A DNA stretch of 64,000 nucleotides from Parus major. Taxonomy: Eukaryota > Chordata > Aves > Passeriformes > Paridae. Below the pieces are notes generated by a model. That model worked only from the letters and a program-made list of their open reading frames with translations. It was not told the DNA's origin and ran no database searches. Location of the stretch: contig NC_031773.1 of NCBI RefSeq assembly GCF_001522545.3, positions 47,104,359 to 47,168,358 of the forward strand. The letters are read 5' to 3'. A program made the position numbers and the translations under genes. Position 1 is the stretch's first letter. Each line of letters opens with the position of its first letter. Shown piece by piece: positions 1 to 11,516 of this stretch.

Positions 1-860
1 CATGGCTCCTGAGGACAGGCTGATCCATGGGCTGGCCTGAAAGGAGGCATCTGCCAGAGGAAGGTGGGCCTCCCCAACCTGTTTAATCCCACCTTCATCA
101 TTATAATGTCTTTTTGTATCACCGCTTGCCTGGGGACTGGGGTCTCCCGTGCCAGCACTATGCAGCCCAAGGGCAGCCATATGCCCCAGGTTAGAGTACC
201 AACGAGATAAGACAGGACAATGCATTATTCATCCTCTCTCTCACAGAGCATGAATAGATGCCCAAGAACACAGTGGCGATGCCAGATTTGCTGGCCTTCC
301 CTAGTACAGCATTTAGGTCTGTCTGGAGGTGATGAAGATGCAGCCATATCTCCCATGTGTCACTCACCCCAGCCACCCTTGCTACAGGCTGTAAGTTGTG
401 TTAGTGCTGGGCAAGGGGCCCGATGGCCCCTCAGTTTGCCCCACCCTGCTCTTACCTCAATGGCCCCAGAGCAGGAAAAGCAAATCGTGCCCTTCTGGGA
501 AGGGGAGCTGGCAGTGAGGATGAATACCACCTTTACCGGTGGCACCAGCCAGAGACCAAAGCAGTGGGTGCACATTCCCCAGAAAGTCTGAACTTCGTAG
601 TCCAAACAAAGGGCCAGCCAGTGGCTGGCTGAAAATCATTGCAACTCCATGGAGGATGACTTTCTAGGGGTGCCCCATTAGCCCCCCCACTTTTCCCATC
701 CTACAGACCCCCATCGACAGCTCCCCTTGGGGGATGCTCTGATGTTCACAATGGACTGGGACTGCTGCTCTCCCCCTTTCCCTAAGTGCCCCCTTGCTGA
801 GCGGCTGAAGAAGGGCACCCCACCACCTCGGGGGCTCTCTCCCCCCCAGCATACGTCCCT
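1..860. other. 5' flank of SHISA8, no gene recognised
   Basis: No coding exon, RNA gene or recognisable repeat could be supported here. Open frames in this stretch are short, overlap on both strands and lack matching splice sites. In the human order the next gene beyond SHISA8 is TNFRSF13C, but nothing resembling it is visible in these 860 bases. Confidence 0.5.
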
Positions 861-869
861 CCTGTACCA

Positions 870-2110
870 CTAAGTGCCAGCCTGCGGCCCGCAGCTCCCG
901 TCCGGGCGAGTGGGGGTGCGGCGGCGGCGCTCGGTGGTGCTCGGGGGCAGGCGGGCCCGGGACTGGTGCCACGCGTGCCCGGCCGCCAGCGGCGGCTGCC
1001 CGACGGGGAGGGCGGGCGTCCTGCCGCCCGGTGGCGGCGGGGAGCCTGGCAGAGGACTCGGCGAAGGACCTTCTCCGGTTTCCTCGGGAGGCTGTCAGGC
1101 GGCGGGGGAGCCGAGCCCCCCGCGCCTCGCTGGCTCCCTCCCCCTCTCCCCCGCACTCCTCCTCCTCCTCCTGCTGCTCCTCTTGCTCCTCCCGCCCTGG
1201 TACGAAGGGCTTTTGCTGCTTTTCCCTCCTCTCTCCTCCCTGTCTCCTCGGCGGAGCGCGGTGCCGGGAGGCGCGGGCAGAGGCGCGGGGATGGGGCGGC
1301 CGCCGGCGCCCGACCCGCCCGCCCGCTCCCGCCGCCCGCCGCCGCGTCCCCTCCCCGGCCGGCGGGAGGCGGCGGCTCTCCCATGCCGCCCGCCTCGTCC
1401 CCTGCTCTGAATCTCTCTGCCCGTCGGCCGATCTGGGGAGACACGGGGAGGGGGTACGTCCCCTCGCACTTTTTTTTTTTCACCCACTTCTTTTTTTCTA
1501 CCCTTTTTTGCCTTCCCTCCATTACGCCCCCTTTCTCCCCAGCCCGTTTCTCCTCCATCGGGGCTCTTCGGCGGCCATGCGGCCGGTCCCGGGCGAGCGG
1601 CTCTAACTCCTCTCCTCGCCCGGATGGCCCCCCGGAGCCGCGGGCGGATGGAGCCGAGCTACGTCGTGGGTATCTGCTGCCTGGTGCTGCTGGAGCCCGG
1701 CCGGGTGTGGAGCGGCGAGCCCAGCACCGGGGGGCCCGGGGAGAGCGGGAACAGCAGCCAGGCACCGCCGCCGGAGACCACGGTCCCCGCGCCCACCGGA
1801 GCGGCACCACCGGGGGGGGACCGCTGCCGCGGGTACTACGACGTGATGGGGCAGTGGGACCCGCCGTTCAACTGCAACGCCGGCATCTACCAGTACTGCT
1901 GCGGGACCTGCGGGTACCGCTTCTGCTGCCAGTTCAAGCCCGGGCGGCTGGACCAGAGCGGCTGCTCCAACTACGACACCCCCAACTGGGTCAACACGGG
2001 CCAGCCGCCTGCCCGGGTGGACGAGACCCCCGAGGACCCCACTCGTGACAAGACCAACATGATCGTCTACATCATCTGCGGTGTGGTGGCTATCATGGTG
2101 CTGGTGGGCA
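870..2110. promoter_or_regulatory. CpG island covering SHISA8 promoter and exon 1
   Basis: The stretch is very GC-rich with many CpG dinucleotides, GC-box-like runs and purine/pyrimidine-asymmetric blocks. It ends inside the first coding exon of SHISA8. Pyrimidine tracts at about 1468-1512 interrupt it just upstream of the start codon. No TATA box is evident, which fits a CpG-island promoter. The exact transcription start cannot be placed. Long open frames on both strands here are a by-product of the GC content. Confidence 0.75.
1577..1606 (+). other. Candidate 9-codon upstream ORF in SHISA8 leader
   Basis: An ATG at 1577 with G at -3 opens a 9-codon frame that ends at TAA (1604-1606), 17 bases before the SHISA8 start at 1624. 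The main ATG has C at -3 and G at +4, so its context is weaker. The uORF matters only if transcription begins upstream of 1577, which the sequence alone cannot show. Confidence 0.4.
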
Positions 2111-5100
2111 TCTTCACCAAGCTGGGCCTGGAGAAGGCACAGGGTCCCCAGACAGAGATGACCGTCTCCAGGTAAAGGGGTCCAGTCCCCCCACCTTCCC
2201 CGCTTCATCTCCCCATGGGTAGCAGCTCATGTTCCTAGCCCGTTGCGTAGACTGAACCTGGGCTTCACCTTGGGACTGCCAAGAGGGTGAGGTGATCCCT
2301 AAAATCCCTGTCCCAGCATGCTGAGACACCAGGGGGTGGGTTGACTGCAACACACTAACCTGGCAGGGAGGGCTGGCAGCCAGGACAGCCTCCACGAGAA
2401 GGGGTGGTTTTACACCCATCTCCTCTCAAAATGACCTGCTCTGTCTCTTGAGGAGGGCATGTCCCTGGCTCAGGAGTGCCAACCCACCAGTCACTGGGGT
2501 GGGTGACATGTGAGCTATAGGACATGGCTTTCCCCCCGCAACAAATCTGTGGCTCCCGATGTCTCAGGAAGGTGAGACAGAGTCTGACAGTGTGTGGGGT
2601 GACTCTGGACTGCAGTCCCTTTGATCTCAGCCTTGCTTGCAGTGCTGGGGGAGACGAAGTGGCAACTGACAGTTCCACTGTGGCTGCTGCGCCAACTCCG
2701 TGTGCATGTGTGCACACGCGTCCACACGTGTGTGTGTGTGCGCGCCTGCGTGGGTGTGCCCTGGGGTCTGTTCTGTGCACCAGTGTGGGACACTGCCCTT
2801 GCAGGGGGCATCCACACTCTTACACCCCCTGGAGCACACCCTCCAGTGGAAAATTGGGCAGCTTCTTCCTGGAGCCCATGCCCTGTGGCTCTAGTCCCTG
2901 CTTTTCAGCTCACTCCTGGGGCTGAGCACAGGGCTGGCAGGGGGAAGGTCAAGGGGCAGACACACTTTGGCACTGGAGACCCCCTGCATCTCCCCCAACT
3001 CCTGTGCTGCTGCTGTGGCTGTTAGTGCATCTTCCCCTCTCCCTCCCGCTGCCAGTACATGCTTCGCTCCCCATTTTGGGGCTCTACTTTTCATCTTCTC
3101 GGTGAGGACATCAAGCCTGGAAAGAAACCCATTTTCATGCCATTTTGTTAAGGGATTTTAGCTTTTAAAAAAAGGAAAAGCAGGGCTGGTGGAAATAATT
3201 TCATTGGGATGATCAGGCAGCTGTCCTGATTGCAACCCCTAGCACCAACACACTCTCTCCTTCCCCTGGGGTACTGCCTATTTGGGACTTACGCAACCAA
3301 TGGGTGCTGCACCCCAAATCCAGACCCATTCTACTTCTTGCACCCACTCAGGGGAGCAGAGGTTGATCACCCCTGGTTGGAGGAGGGTCATACTAAGTAA
3401 TGGAGAATGGTCACAGGACCCTCCTGAGACACAAGAGGCAGTTTGGGGGGGATCCATGCTGTGCCCCCACCTTGGCAGGGAGCCTGTCTGTGTGCTGCTA
3501 TGTGCCCACGCCTCCCCCTGCGTTGCCTGAGGAAGTGTTGGCACCTTGACAGGATCAATACGGCCTCCGCCAGCCTCCTGACTCCCCTTCCACTTGCCTG
3601 CCGCCGCGTCTTTTTTTGGTCATCCCCCCCCCTACCTCCTGTGAAGGAGATACTGTGCTCAGGGAGGGGTCAGACCCTGGGACATCCAGACCCATGTCCT
3701 CATCCCCTGCCATTGGGTATTGCCTTCTCCCACCATCACATGCTGGTGGGAGTGCTGCCACTCACCAGGGGCTGTTTTCTGTGGGTAGCCTCAATTCTGC
3801 GCTGCTGGAGCTGTGTGTTTCCCCTTGTCCCTGCCTTCCTCTAAACTCATGGAAGCCTGAATTTTCCCACTGAGTTTGGAGAGACAGGTGCCTGTTCTCC
3901 ATAAAGCCACAGATCTTTTGGGCACTAGCATACAGATAGGGAGAAGGTGCGTTTTTCTCGTCCACCTTTGAGGGAAAAAATCAGAAGGACACCTTGATCA
4001 TTGCAGAAGTCAGGAGAAGTCTTGCCCTCTTCTGTGTCCTGTGTCCTTCTGTGCCAGTTGTGACCGGCTCTGGTTCCACAGGGCTGGTGACTGGAAAGCT
4101 GTGGCAGGGCAGCAGTGGTGCATCAGGTGCAGAGCCCCAGGAACCAGGCAAGAGACCAGGCTGATTTGACTTCCTGGGTGCTGGGCTGATGGAGACAGTG
4201 CCAAATGACATCACGACATCAGCATCCAAAAAGGGATGCTATCACCTCCATTCCACTGTGCCTGGGCAGTTGGGGGAATACGCTTTGTCTTGGTGCCCCT
4301 GAGACAGCAGGGATATTTCTACCTGCCTTGCCACTGTACCCACACATGGCCCAAGGCATGGGCAGTGCCACCTTGCCTCTCCCCCAGCGCCTCAGGTAGG
4401 AGCTTCTCATTTGCTCCTTGGGCACCGCATCATGGCCTTGGGCCAGCTCCCTGTTGCACGGTCGTCTTGATTTCCATTCCTATCCCTCCCTCCCGCCGGG
4501 GTTTTTCCGCTCCTGGGAGGCATTTGTGCTGCCCTGGACAGCTCCCACTGCTGCTGCTTTCAGGTTTCTCTCTTGGGGAGTAAGGTCAACCACCTCCAGA
4601 TGTCGTTTGTCATGGTTCTGGTCCTGGTCCAAACCCAAGAAGAGTGACTAGGTGCAAAAAGTCCATTAGTTCCTCCCTGATGGAGACACCTGAGTCTGTG
4701 TCCAGCTTGTCCTGAGACCCCCACACCTTGGTCATCTCCAACATGTCTTTGTCTCCTCACGGATTTGGCTGCTGGCCCACCCAGGGAAGTGGGTGCTCAA
4801 GGGACTGCAGCTACCTGGTTTGTCCTCCCGTCGTCATCCGCCTTCCTCCTGCAGGGCCTTATGGCAGCTCCGGCAATCCCCTCTCCTTCCTGCTCAGCTC
4901 ATGCTTGGCATCTGTCCCCAGCACTTGCTTAGCCTGGCCAGACCCCGCGTGAGTCAGGAACACCTGCCTGTGTTTTTCTTCAGTCCCTGGATCTCCGAGG
5001 ACGTTAGGTCCTTGGGGGCCTCCAGGATCTGTCCATGCCCATTACATTGAGGGCAAGCACGTGCCCCAGACCTCTCCCTGAAAACCTCCTGGGTGGGAAT

Positions 5101-8100
5101 TGCAGTTTTGCAGCTGGTGTGAACGATGCTATGGGAAGAACTGGGCAAGAAGCAGCCTCCTAGAGAGTAGGGGAGATTCTGGAGAAGGGCAAAACAACTG
5201 TCAGGAGCAGGTGCCCTGGCAGCTGCAGTAGGTGAGTGCTCGACTCTGACTTTTCACTCCCTGGATCTCTCCGTGCTTTTTGGGGTCCCCCAAATATGGC
5301 CTCACTATGCATCCAGCCATTCTGGGTGTTTCTCTGGCAATGCTCAAGTCCAGGGCCATGCCTGTGGTTGATGTCCATGGTAGCAGGTAGTGGTGAAGAC
5401 CTAGAAAAAGTGTTTTCAGGCAGTATGGTGTGCTATTAGGTGCTGCCCTGGGCTCTCTGGGGGACAAAAGAGGATCCAGCTCCTGGAGAGACCTGGAGGT
5501 CTGTCCCTAGACTGAACATAATGTTTGGGGATGCTCATTTCCACTGGGTCCAAGCTCCAATACCCACCACTGCAACTCCCGTTTTGCAAAGACACTTTGA
5601 TAACCCCACGCCTTCCTGAGCTCCACCGGACAGGTGTCCCACAGTGCCTGTGCTGCTCAGTTGTATGGATGGGCACCCCTGCCCTTAGCAAACACGCTGT
5701 AAGCTGTGGGAAACTTGGGAGGTGAAGCTGAGTCTCTCACTGGGAGCAGTAGTGTGACCATCCGGGTGCTCACCTGTGGCTGCAGCGTGCTCTGTGCCTC
5801 CTGCAACGCTGCACCTCTGCTCCAAACCTCATGGACCCCACTCCAGCTCGCGGCAATGTCACTTCACCCCATCATCTCTCCTCTCTTCTGGAGGCCTGTG
5901 CTTCTGTCTCCCCATTGCTCCCTGCCCCCTTTCCAGGGCTTGCATACTCTCCTGCTGGGCTTACCAGGTATGGGGCTTGGGCCTCCCAAAAGTGAGTCAG
6001 GCCCTGGGCTAGGCTGCCGTGCCAGGTCAGCGTCCTGCTCCCACACAGGCACATCCCTTGGGGATGGATCAGGAGCACTGAGTGCTTCTTGCATGGTTTC
6101 TCCTGTGAAGCTCTCTTGGCCTCCATCTTTATTGCTTCTGGATCTGCCTCAGTGCTTGGTCTCAGGTCTTGCACTAGGTTGGTTTGGGGCATCTTTGTTG
6201 CACCATTAAGCAGAACTAGGTTTGCCATGGAGGTGGCTGCATGCCCACCCTGCTTGCTCAGGCAAGCTGGGTGCCAAGCCACCCACACACACTGCCTCAT
6301 GTACTCTGCATCCATGGCCAGAGTGTGGATGAAGGCCTCAGTGGTACCATTCAGCAGAACATTTTACAGATGAGCAGTGCAGGTCTAAAGCTACACTTAC
6401 TCTCTGTTCCCTTCCTCCATCAGCACTCCAGATCCATCTTGGTGTCGCAGATCACCAGGTGACCTAGGGAGATGTGGCTTGACCTTCCTCAAGCCCCCCA
6501 GCCACAGGACCAGACTAAGGCTCAAAATGCCCAAGGTGATGTTCAGTGGCACACAGTGTCACCCTCCATGTCCACCTTCCCTTCACTGCATCACCTGGGG
6601 ATAAGCCAGGGAAGGGGTGCAGCCCCTGAGAGCCCTACTGGCAGCCCTGGCCAGTGGCACTACGCCAGGTGCAAGGGCAGGGTGAATCCAAGTGCTGCTG
6701 GTGCTGGGGACTTGTGGGTGCTTCTCACCTTAGCAAAACAGCTCATTTATTGCTGCTCGAGCCATTGTTGTTAATTGTTATTGTCCATGTGCCTGGAGCG
6801 GTCAGCACAAGGGAACGTTTATGAGAAAGAGCATTGATGGATTTATGTGGAGAGAAGTCATAGATAAAGGATTGCTCAAGCTTCATAAATAGACCCGAGG
6901 AAAAGAAAAAATAATTTTAAAAATAGGTCAAATCGCATTGAACTTCCTGTTGAAACAAGCCTGTTTGAGCGCTGGCCCCGAGGACAGGCAAGAGCAGGCA
7001 GCGTCCAGTGGGGAGGGGCTGGTGAGCAGTACACCCCAGGGAAGGTAGGAGTTGACAGGGCAGCAGCTCCCCGAGTTGACAGCCCACACCCATGGCCTCG
7101 GGGTACCTGCCTCCCCCTGCCCTGCCTAGGCACAGCCTAGGCACAGCTTGTGCCCAGAGTTTCTCTGACTGCAGCATCCATGGCCTGAACTTTGGTTGGG
7201 TCAGTCTGTTGCAGGAAGGTTCCTGGGGAGGTGCAGGCTTTGAATAGCTGTAGGATTGAGATGCCACAGCCTCCCCAGGCAGCCTGGTCAAGCATTTAAC
7301 TACTCCTTAAGGAAAAAAATAAAAAGTTATTTCTTCTGTTTAAACAGTGATTCCTGTTTCTGTTTGCACGTGTCACCTCATCAGCTTGACGCTGTCCTTG
7401 TTGCACCCTCCCTTCAGATACTCATGTACATTGGTAAGATCCCCCAAAACATTCTCTTCTCTAGGCTGAACAGTCTTAGCTCCCTCAGCCTCTCTTTGTA
7501 TAAAAGATACTCCAGTCCCAACTTTGTGTCCCTTCCCTGGACTCTCTCCCGTACATCCATGCTTCTGTACTAAGCTGGAGCCAGCACTCCAGAGGTGTGG
7601 CCTTACCAGTGCCAAGCAGAGAGGAAGGATCACCTTCCTCAGACATGCTGGCAACACTTTGCCTAATGCAGACCAGGAAACCATTTCAGTGCCTTTGTCC
7701 CAAGGGCACTCTACTGGCTTATGGTCAACTTGGTGTCAACCAGAATCCCCAGGCCCTTTTCTGCCAAGCTGCCTTCTAGCTGCCAGGGTTTGCTCCTCGC
7801 TTGTTTCAATGTCTTCAGCTCTATCAGGGTTCTCTTGGCCCATCTGGAGATTAAGCTTCCCAAGAATGATGTGTAATTAACCCACAGGCAAGTGACCCTT
7901 CCTTGTAGCTTTGCTCTTGCCCCTGCCCTGTGATGTTGACTGAACACAAACTGGGAGGGAAAAGGCTTCCTTAGGTCCCCACAAGCATAAGCATCCCCCA
8001 GGCACAATGCATTACTTTTTCCCTTGTTCTCACTGCTTTTCCTTGAAATTCCAAGCATCATGTTCGCTAGGTTTTTGAGCGCTTTGGTGCCATGAGCTGA

Positions 8101-10414
8101 CACATTTACCAAGTCAGGATTATTCCCCCCTCCCTCTCCAATTTGCATTTATGCATGTTGAGTTTAATCTGCTGTTTTATCGTCCAACCACTTGCTAACC
8201 ATCAGCTCACGGTGTGCGTCTGTGAGCCAGCCAGAGCCTTTGAGGCGCGAGGCATGCTGACAGTGAGCTGGGGATTAGCGAGCCAAAAAAAGCCCTGAGT
8301 GGACACCCCTGCAATCTTGCAGGGATGGTCTCTGCAGGGGGAATGGTGTGTCTTCTCATCACAAAGCCCTGCACCTGCAGGAGCATCCCATCCTCTCCTG
8401 GGACTCGCTGCCAAAGGCTGCAGTGGCACGTGGCTAGGTCCTGCTCCAGCATTGATAACGTGATCCCTCTGCCACTACTGTTGTACCCTCCTCTGGCACC
8501 ACCAGCATTGGTGCACCCTGCTCTGGCACTGACTGCCACTGTGCCCCACTCTGGTACCACCAGCATGCCTTGCTCTGGCATTGCCAGTGCGCTGTGGTGG
8601 GACTGCAGAATCTCTGTCCATGAATGTTAAACGAAATAGGGCTCTATCTTATGTAATGGTGTTTAATTTTTAATGCTGTTACTTACAAGGAGGGTGTTCT
8701 GCACAGACAGCGCCTGCACCAGAGGCTGCCACTAGTTTAATTCCCTCCCCGAAGGGGCACAAGTGGCCTCTCTAATCCCTTCCTTGGGGTCTTCTCTGTT
8801 TTGAAGGGACTTGACTGGAGGTGTTGCCTCCTCTCCCCTGTTCCACCAGGGAAGCATCCCAGAGGTGTTGCTCCAGCTTCCATCAGATCAGTTTCCTTCT
8901 GTCTCAGTTCATTGTACCCTTGCAGCCTGCTCCAAGCCATGCATCTCCCTCACCACTCTTGATGCCCCTGGCTCTGGGAGGGCTCAGCCCCAGCCAGACC
9001 CCAATTAGCCATTAGACTTGTTAGTCCTCCTGCAAAAGCTGGATTAGTGGCTTGGGTGCATTCTGGGTGCACTGCTCCCAGTGGATCTTTCCTAGCCCCA
9101 GGCTGCCTAGCTCTGCCTTCAAGGAGTGGAGTTCAGGGTTGGGATGCATTTGGGGTCCCAGGGGAGTAGGATATTGTTCTAACAGCCCTTCACCCCCTCT
9201 CCAGGACACTGACAGATCTGCTGAAGCAGTCAGGACACAGCCCCTCTGAGAATATGGACAGCCTCATGGGGGGTGTGCAGGTGCCTCTGGGCGAGGGGCT
9301 GGCCCGGGGACCCCCCAGAAACAGCACAGGTAAGGCACTGGTGTGGTGGGGAAAAGTAAGTTCGCTTGAGTGAATAAAGGCAGTGGGAGGGCACATCCTA
9401 CGGCTGAGCTCCCACCCATCTCTGCCCCTCCAGACAAACCACCCTTGAACAACGCGGTGGCCATTGCCCCCGCACTGGGGCGGCCCCACAGCCACGGCAA
9501 GCGCCTGCCGCTGGCCAGCAGCCTGGCCCTGTCAGCCCCGGACTACACTTCCTACACCACCCTCAAGGTTGGAGGTGAGTTCTGCTGCCCTGGGGGTGGG
9601 ATGGTGGAGGAGGGCATGCACCCCGTTAACCCCAAAAACCAAGTGGGGAGGGGCATGGGGCTCACAAAGGGGCACAGGCAGAACGAGCATCCCAGTTTCC
9701 CAATGCTCCTGGCGTGGCTGCTCACAGCAGAAACTCTGCAGCTCCTCCATCACTCCACCAGCCTGCTGTGCTGCCCAGCCAGTCAGTGCCCAGGGTCCCC
9801 CTGCAGATCCACTGCGCTTCCCAGTCAACCAGCACCCAGGATCCCACACAGACCTGGGGCACTGCCCACCCCATCAGGGCTCAGGGTCCACATGGACACT
9901 GCACTGCGCAGCAATCGGTTCCCCAGGATCTTCCAAAAGCACTGCCCAGCCAGTTTATTGCCAATATCGCCCCCAGCCAGTCAGTGCCCAGAATCCCTCC
10001 TACAGCCCCATCCCAGCCTTCTCCACCTCTGCACCTTCCCTGGGCCCCCCGTGCCAGCAGGAGGTCCTGGAGGGGTGACACTGCACGCCTGTCCCCACAG
10101 AGAGCGCCACCGAGGACTTCTACAGGCGGTTCGGGGGGCTGGAGCCACCCCCCGCCAGCACACTGACCTTCCCAGCCGAGACCCCGGTGCTGGCCGAGGG
10201 CTGCCCCCTGCCCAAAGCCAAGGGCCCCAAGGTGCCAGGGGGTCCGGCCTTCCCGGGGGGCTGGGAGGGGGGTCCCCATCGTGGACCCCGCCGGCCGGGC
10301 CTGGCCACCCTGCGCCCTGAGGGGCCACCCGAGGCCTTCGGCCCCTCCGCCTCGCTGTACGGGCAGCACCCGCGGCACCTCGCCACCAACAGCAAGACCG
10401 AGGTCACCGTCTGA
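1624..10414 (+). CDS. SHISA8: Shisa family member 8, single-pass membrane protein (4 coding exons)
   Basis: Coding exons are 1624-2171, 9205-9329, 9434-9574 and 10101-10414. All junctions are GT-AG, the phases agree, and the product is 375 aa. In order it has a hydrophobic N-terminus (about 12-23, probable signal peptide), an N-glycosylation motif NSS (43-45), and a cysteine-rich Shisa domain with cysteines at 68, 84, 92, 93, 96, 101, 102 and 114. A single membrane helix follows (about 146-164), then a proline/glycine-rich cytoplasmic tail ending EVTV, a type I PDZ ligand shared with the SHISA6/7/9 (CKAMP) group of AMPA-receptor auxiliary proteins. By family it should sit in neuronal membranes and modulate glutamate receptors; this is inferred. 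Position tail-to-tail with SREBF2 supports SHISA8 over its paralogues. A second in-frame ATG at 1648 is an alternative start. Confidence 0.9.
2700..2755. repeat. Alternating purine-pyrimidine (GT/CA, CG) tract
   Basis: About 56 bases of near-perfect alternation of TG, CA and CG steps, including a (TG)n core around 2728-2740. It is a microsatellite-like low-complexity sequence in SHISA8 intron 1, and short open frames across it are artefacts of the repeat. Confidence 0.75.
7255..7880 (-). mobile_element. CR1 LINE fragment, truncated
   Basis: Read on the minus strand, this stretch carries recognisable CR1 landmarks. They include a segment like 'GAGGGAGCT..CTGTTCAGCCT.GAGAAGAG' near 7450-7490, a 'GATCTTACCAATGTA' segment followed by 'CTGAAGGGAGGGTGCAA' near 7405-7440, and a 'GGCTGCCTGGGGAGGCTGTGG' end near 7262-7285. 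It is diverged and truncated at both ends, and the first open reading frame is absent. CR1 is the dominant LINE of birds and is also found in other reptiles. The upper edge is uncertain and could reach about 8000. It lies antisense within SHISA8 intron 1. Confidence 0.8.
8483..8595. repeat. Degenerate minisatellite-like repeat
   Basis: The phrase CTCTGGCA/CTCTGGTA recurs at about 8491, 8521, 8549 and 8573, mostly followed by an 'ACCACCAGCAT'-like or 'CTGACTGCCACT'-like segment. This gives an irregular period of roughly 24-30 bases. It is intronic and non-coding. Confidence 0.55.
9770..10020. repeat. Degenerate repeat in SHISA8 intron 3
   Basis: Variants of 'CCAGTCAGTGCCCAGGATCCC' recur at about 9779, 9821 and 9973, separated by related C-rich sequence. 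The copies are diverged and irregularly spaced. They lie between SHISA8 exon 3 (ends 9574) and exon 4 (starts 10101), and a translation running through them is not supported by splicing. Confidence 0.45.
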
Positions 10415-10869
10415 CGGCCCGTGCCATCGGGGACTGGGGCTGCCCCTCAGGCGGGAGTCGCTGCCAGCGGGGGCAGCCCGCCGGAGGAGAGCACCACAGG
10501 ACTTAGACAAAGCGCGGCGCTGGCCAGGCCGGGAGACGAGCCGGCCCCCGGGATGGGGACTGCCGGCTGCACTTCACCTTCGAGGAGGCTTCGGGGACTC
10601 ATCCGAGCAGCAAGTTTCAGGCGTCCTCAGCCCACGCCCGGAAGAGGCTGAGTCGGGAACACACTGGCAGAGCCGTACCCTGCTCAGGGCATGGGGGCCA
10701 ACGCTGGACGGACTGGGAACAGATCCTGCTGGGGCCAGGCACCTTCGCCTGACGAGGTCCGGGGAAGAGCAATTGACTCAAAGCACTAAACCCATGCTGC
10801 CAGCAAAGCCCGAGCAGCCCCTTTGCCTCCCCAGCCTCCTCCCTTCACTGCCCCAGCCTCCACCTTGTC

Positions 10870-10875
10870 AATAAA
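10870..10875 (+). terminator. SHISA8 polyadenylation signal AATAAA
   Basis: Canonical AATAAA (10870-10875) lies 456 bases after the SHISA8 stop codon at 10412-10414. It gives a short 3'UTR and is the first such signal downstream of the stop. Confidence 0.8.
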
Positions 10876-10889
10876 TAACACATTGAACT

Positions 10890-11505
10890 GTATGGCCTTG
10901 GTATGAATTGGTTGGGAAACTTCACACTGCTCACAAAACCTTCCCCCGGGGCAGCAAGGCACAAAGCCCACTCCCCCACAGGGCCTGGGGAACCCCCCAC
11001 GATGGGGGACATGGTGGGAACACAGCTTCCAGGGCCAACTGCAAAACCCTTCAAGCAGCTGCACAAAAAACAGATCTCCTCTCTCTGAAGCTTAATGGTT
11101 CTGACAGAGTTTTACCAGGGGGAGCAGAGAAACAAAGAGATGGAGCGAAAGGACATTGTTCTAAAGCAAGGTCAGGTAACAGCCTTCCTCCCCTAGAGAA
11201 GGTCCTAAAATTGCAGGGTTCTGGCCCAGCTCCACCTTGCTTGGCTCTGCTCAAGCCATCATTCTCTTGAGTTGCTTCCAGAGGAACACGGAGACACCAC
11301 ACTTGTTCCACCAAGGGCCTTTCATTGCAAGCGGTGCAGTTCTGATCTCTAGGTTATCTGGACAAAGGACTGACAGCTTCCCAAAGCGCATGTGAGGTTT
11401 TATGTCTCTAAAGGACTTTTCAAGCTCACCTCTGCTTAAGAGCAGCTGCTGGGTGGGATGAATAGAGCTAAGAGAAAGAGGTCAGGTGGGAGGTGGTGGT
11501 AACAT
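10890..11505. other. Intergenic gap between convergent genes
   Basis: About 600 bases separate the SHISA8 polyadenylation signal from the SREBF2 polyadenylation signal on the other strand. No exon, repeat or RNA gene was recognised. Confidence 0.6.
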
Positions 11506-11510
11506 TCATC

Positions 11511-11516
11511 TTTATT
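11511..11516 (-). terminator. SREBF2 polyadenylation signal AATAAA (minus strand)
   Basis: TTTATT on the plus strand reads AATAAA on the minus strand, about 2.6 kb downstream of the SREBF2 stop codon. It is the only canonical signal I found on this strand between the stop and SHISA8, so it is the likely end of a long 3'UTR. Confidence 0.65.

Larger units (their letters stand above)
2172..9204 (+). other. SHISA8 intron 1 (7 kb)
   Basis: The intron lies between donor AG|GTAAAG at 2172 and acceptor CTCCAG at 9204. It holds an alternating GT-rich stretch near 2700-2755, an AT-rich island with regulatory-looking motifs at about 6750-6965, a CR1 LINE fragment at about 7255-7880, and a degenerate short tandem repeat at 8483-8595. 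No additional exon with fitting phase was seen. Confidence 0.7.

Noticed and set aside
782..1810. 342-codon minus-strand frame in the same island
   Set aside because: Low-complexity Gly/Arg/Ala/Pro composition, antisense to SHISA8 exon 1, with no domain or splice support.
966..2048. 360-codon plus-strand frame in the SHISA8 CpG island
   Set aside because: It overlaps the SHISA8 coding exon in a different frame and is rich in Pro/Arg/Ala. The Shisa frame has clear domain structure and spliced continuation; this one is a GC-content artefact.
9370..10320. 316-codon plus-strand frame through SHISA8 exons 3-4
   Set aside because: It reads through introns 2 and 3, including a degenerate repeat, in a frame other than the spliced Shisa frame for part of its length.
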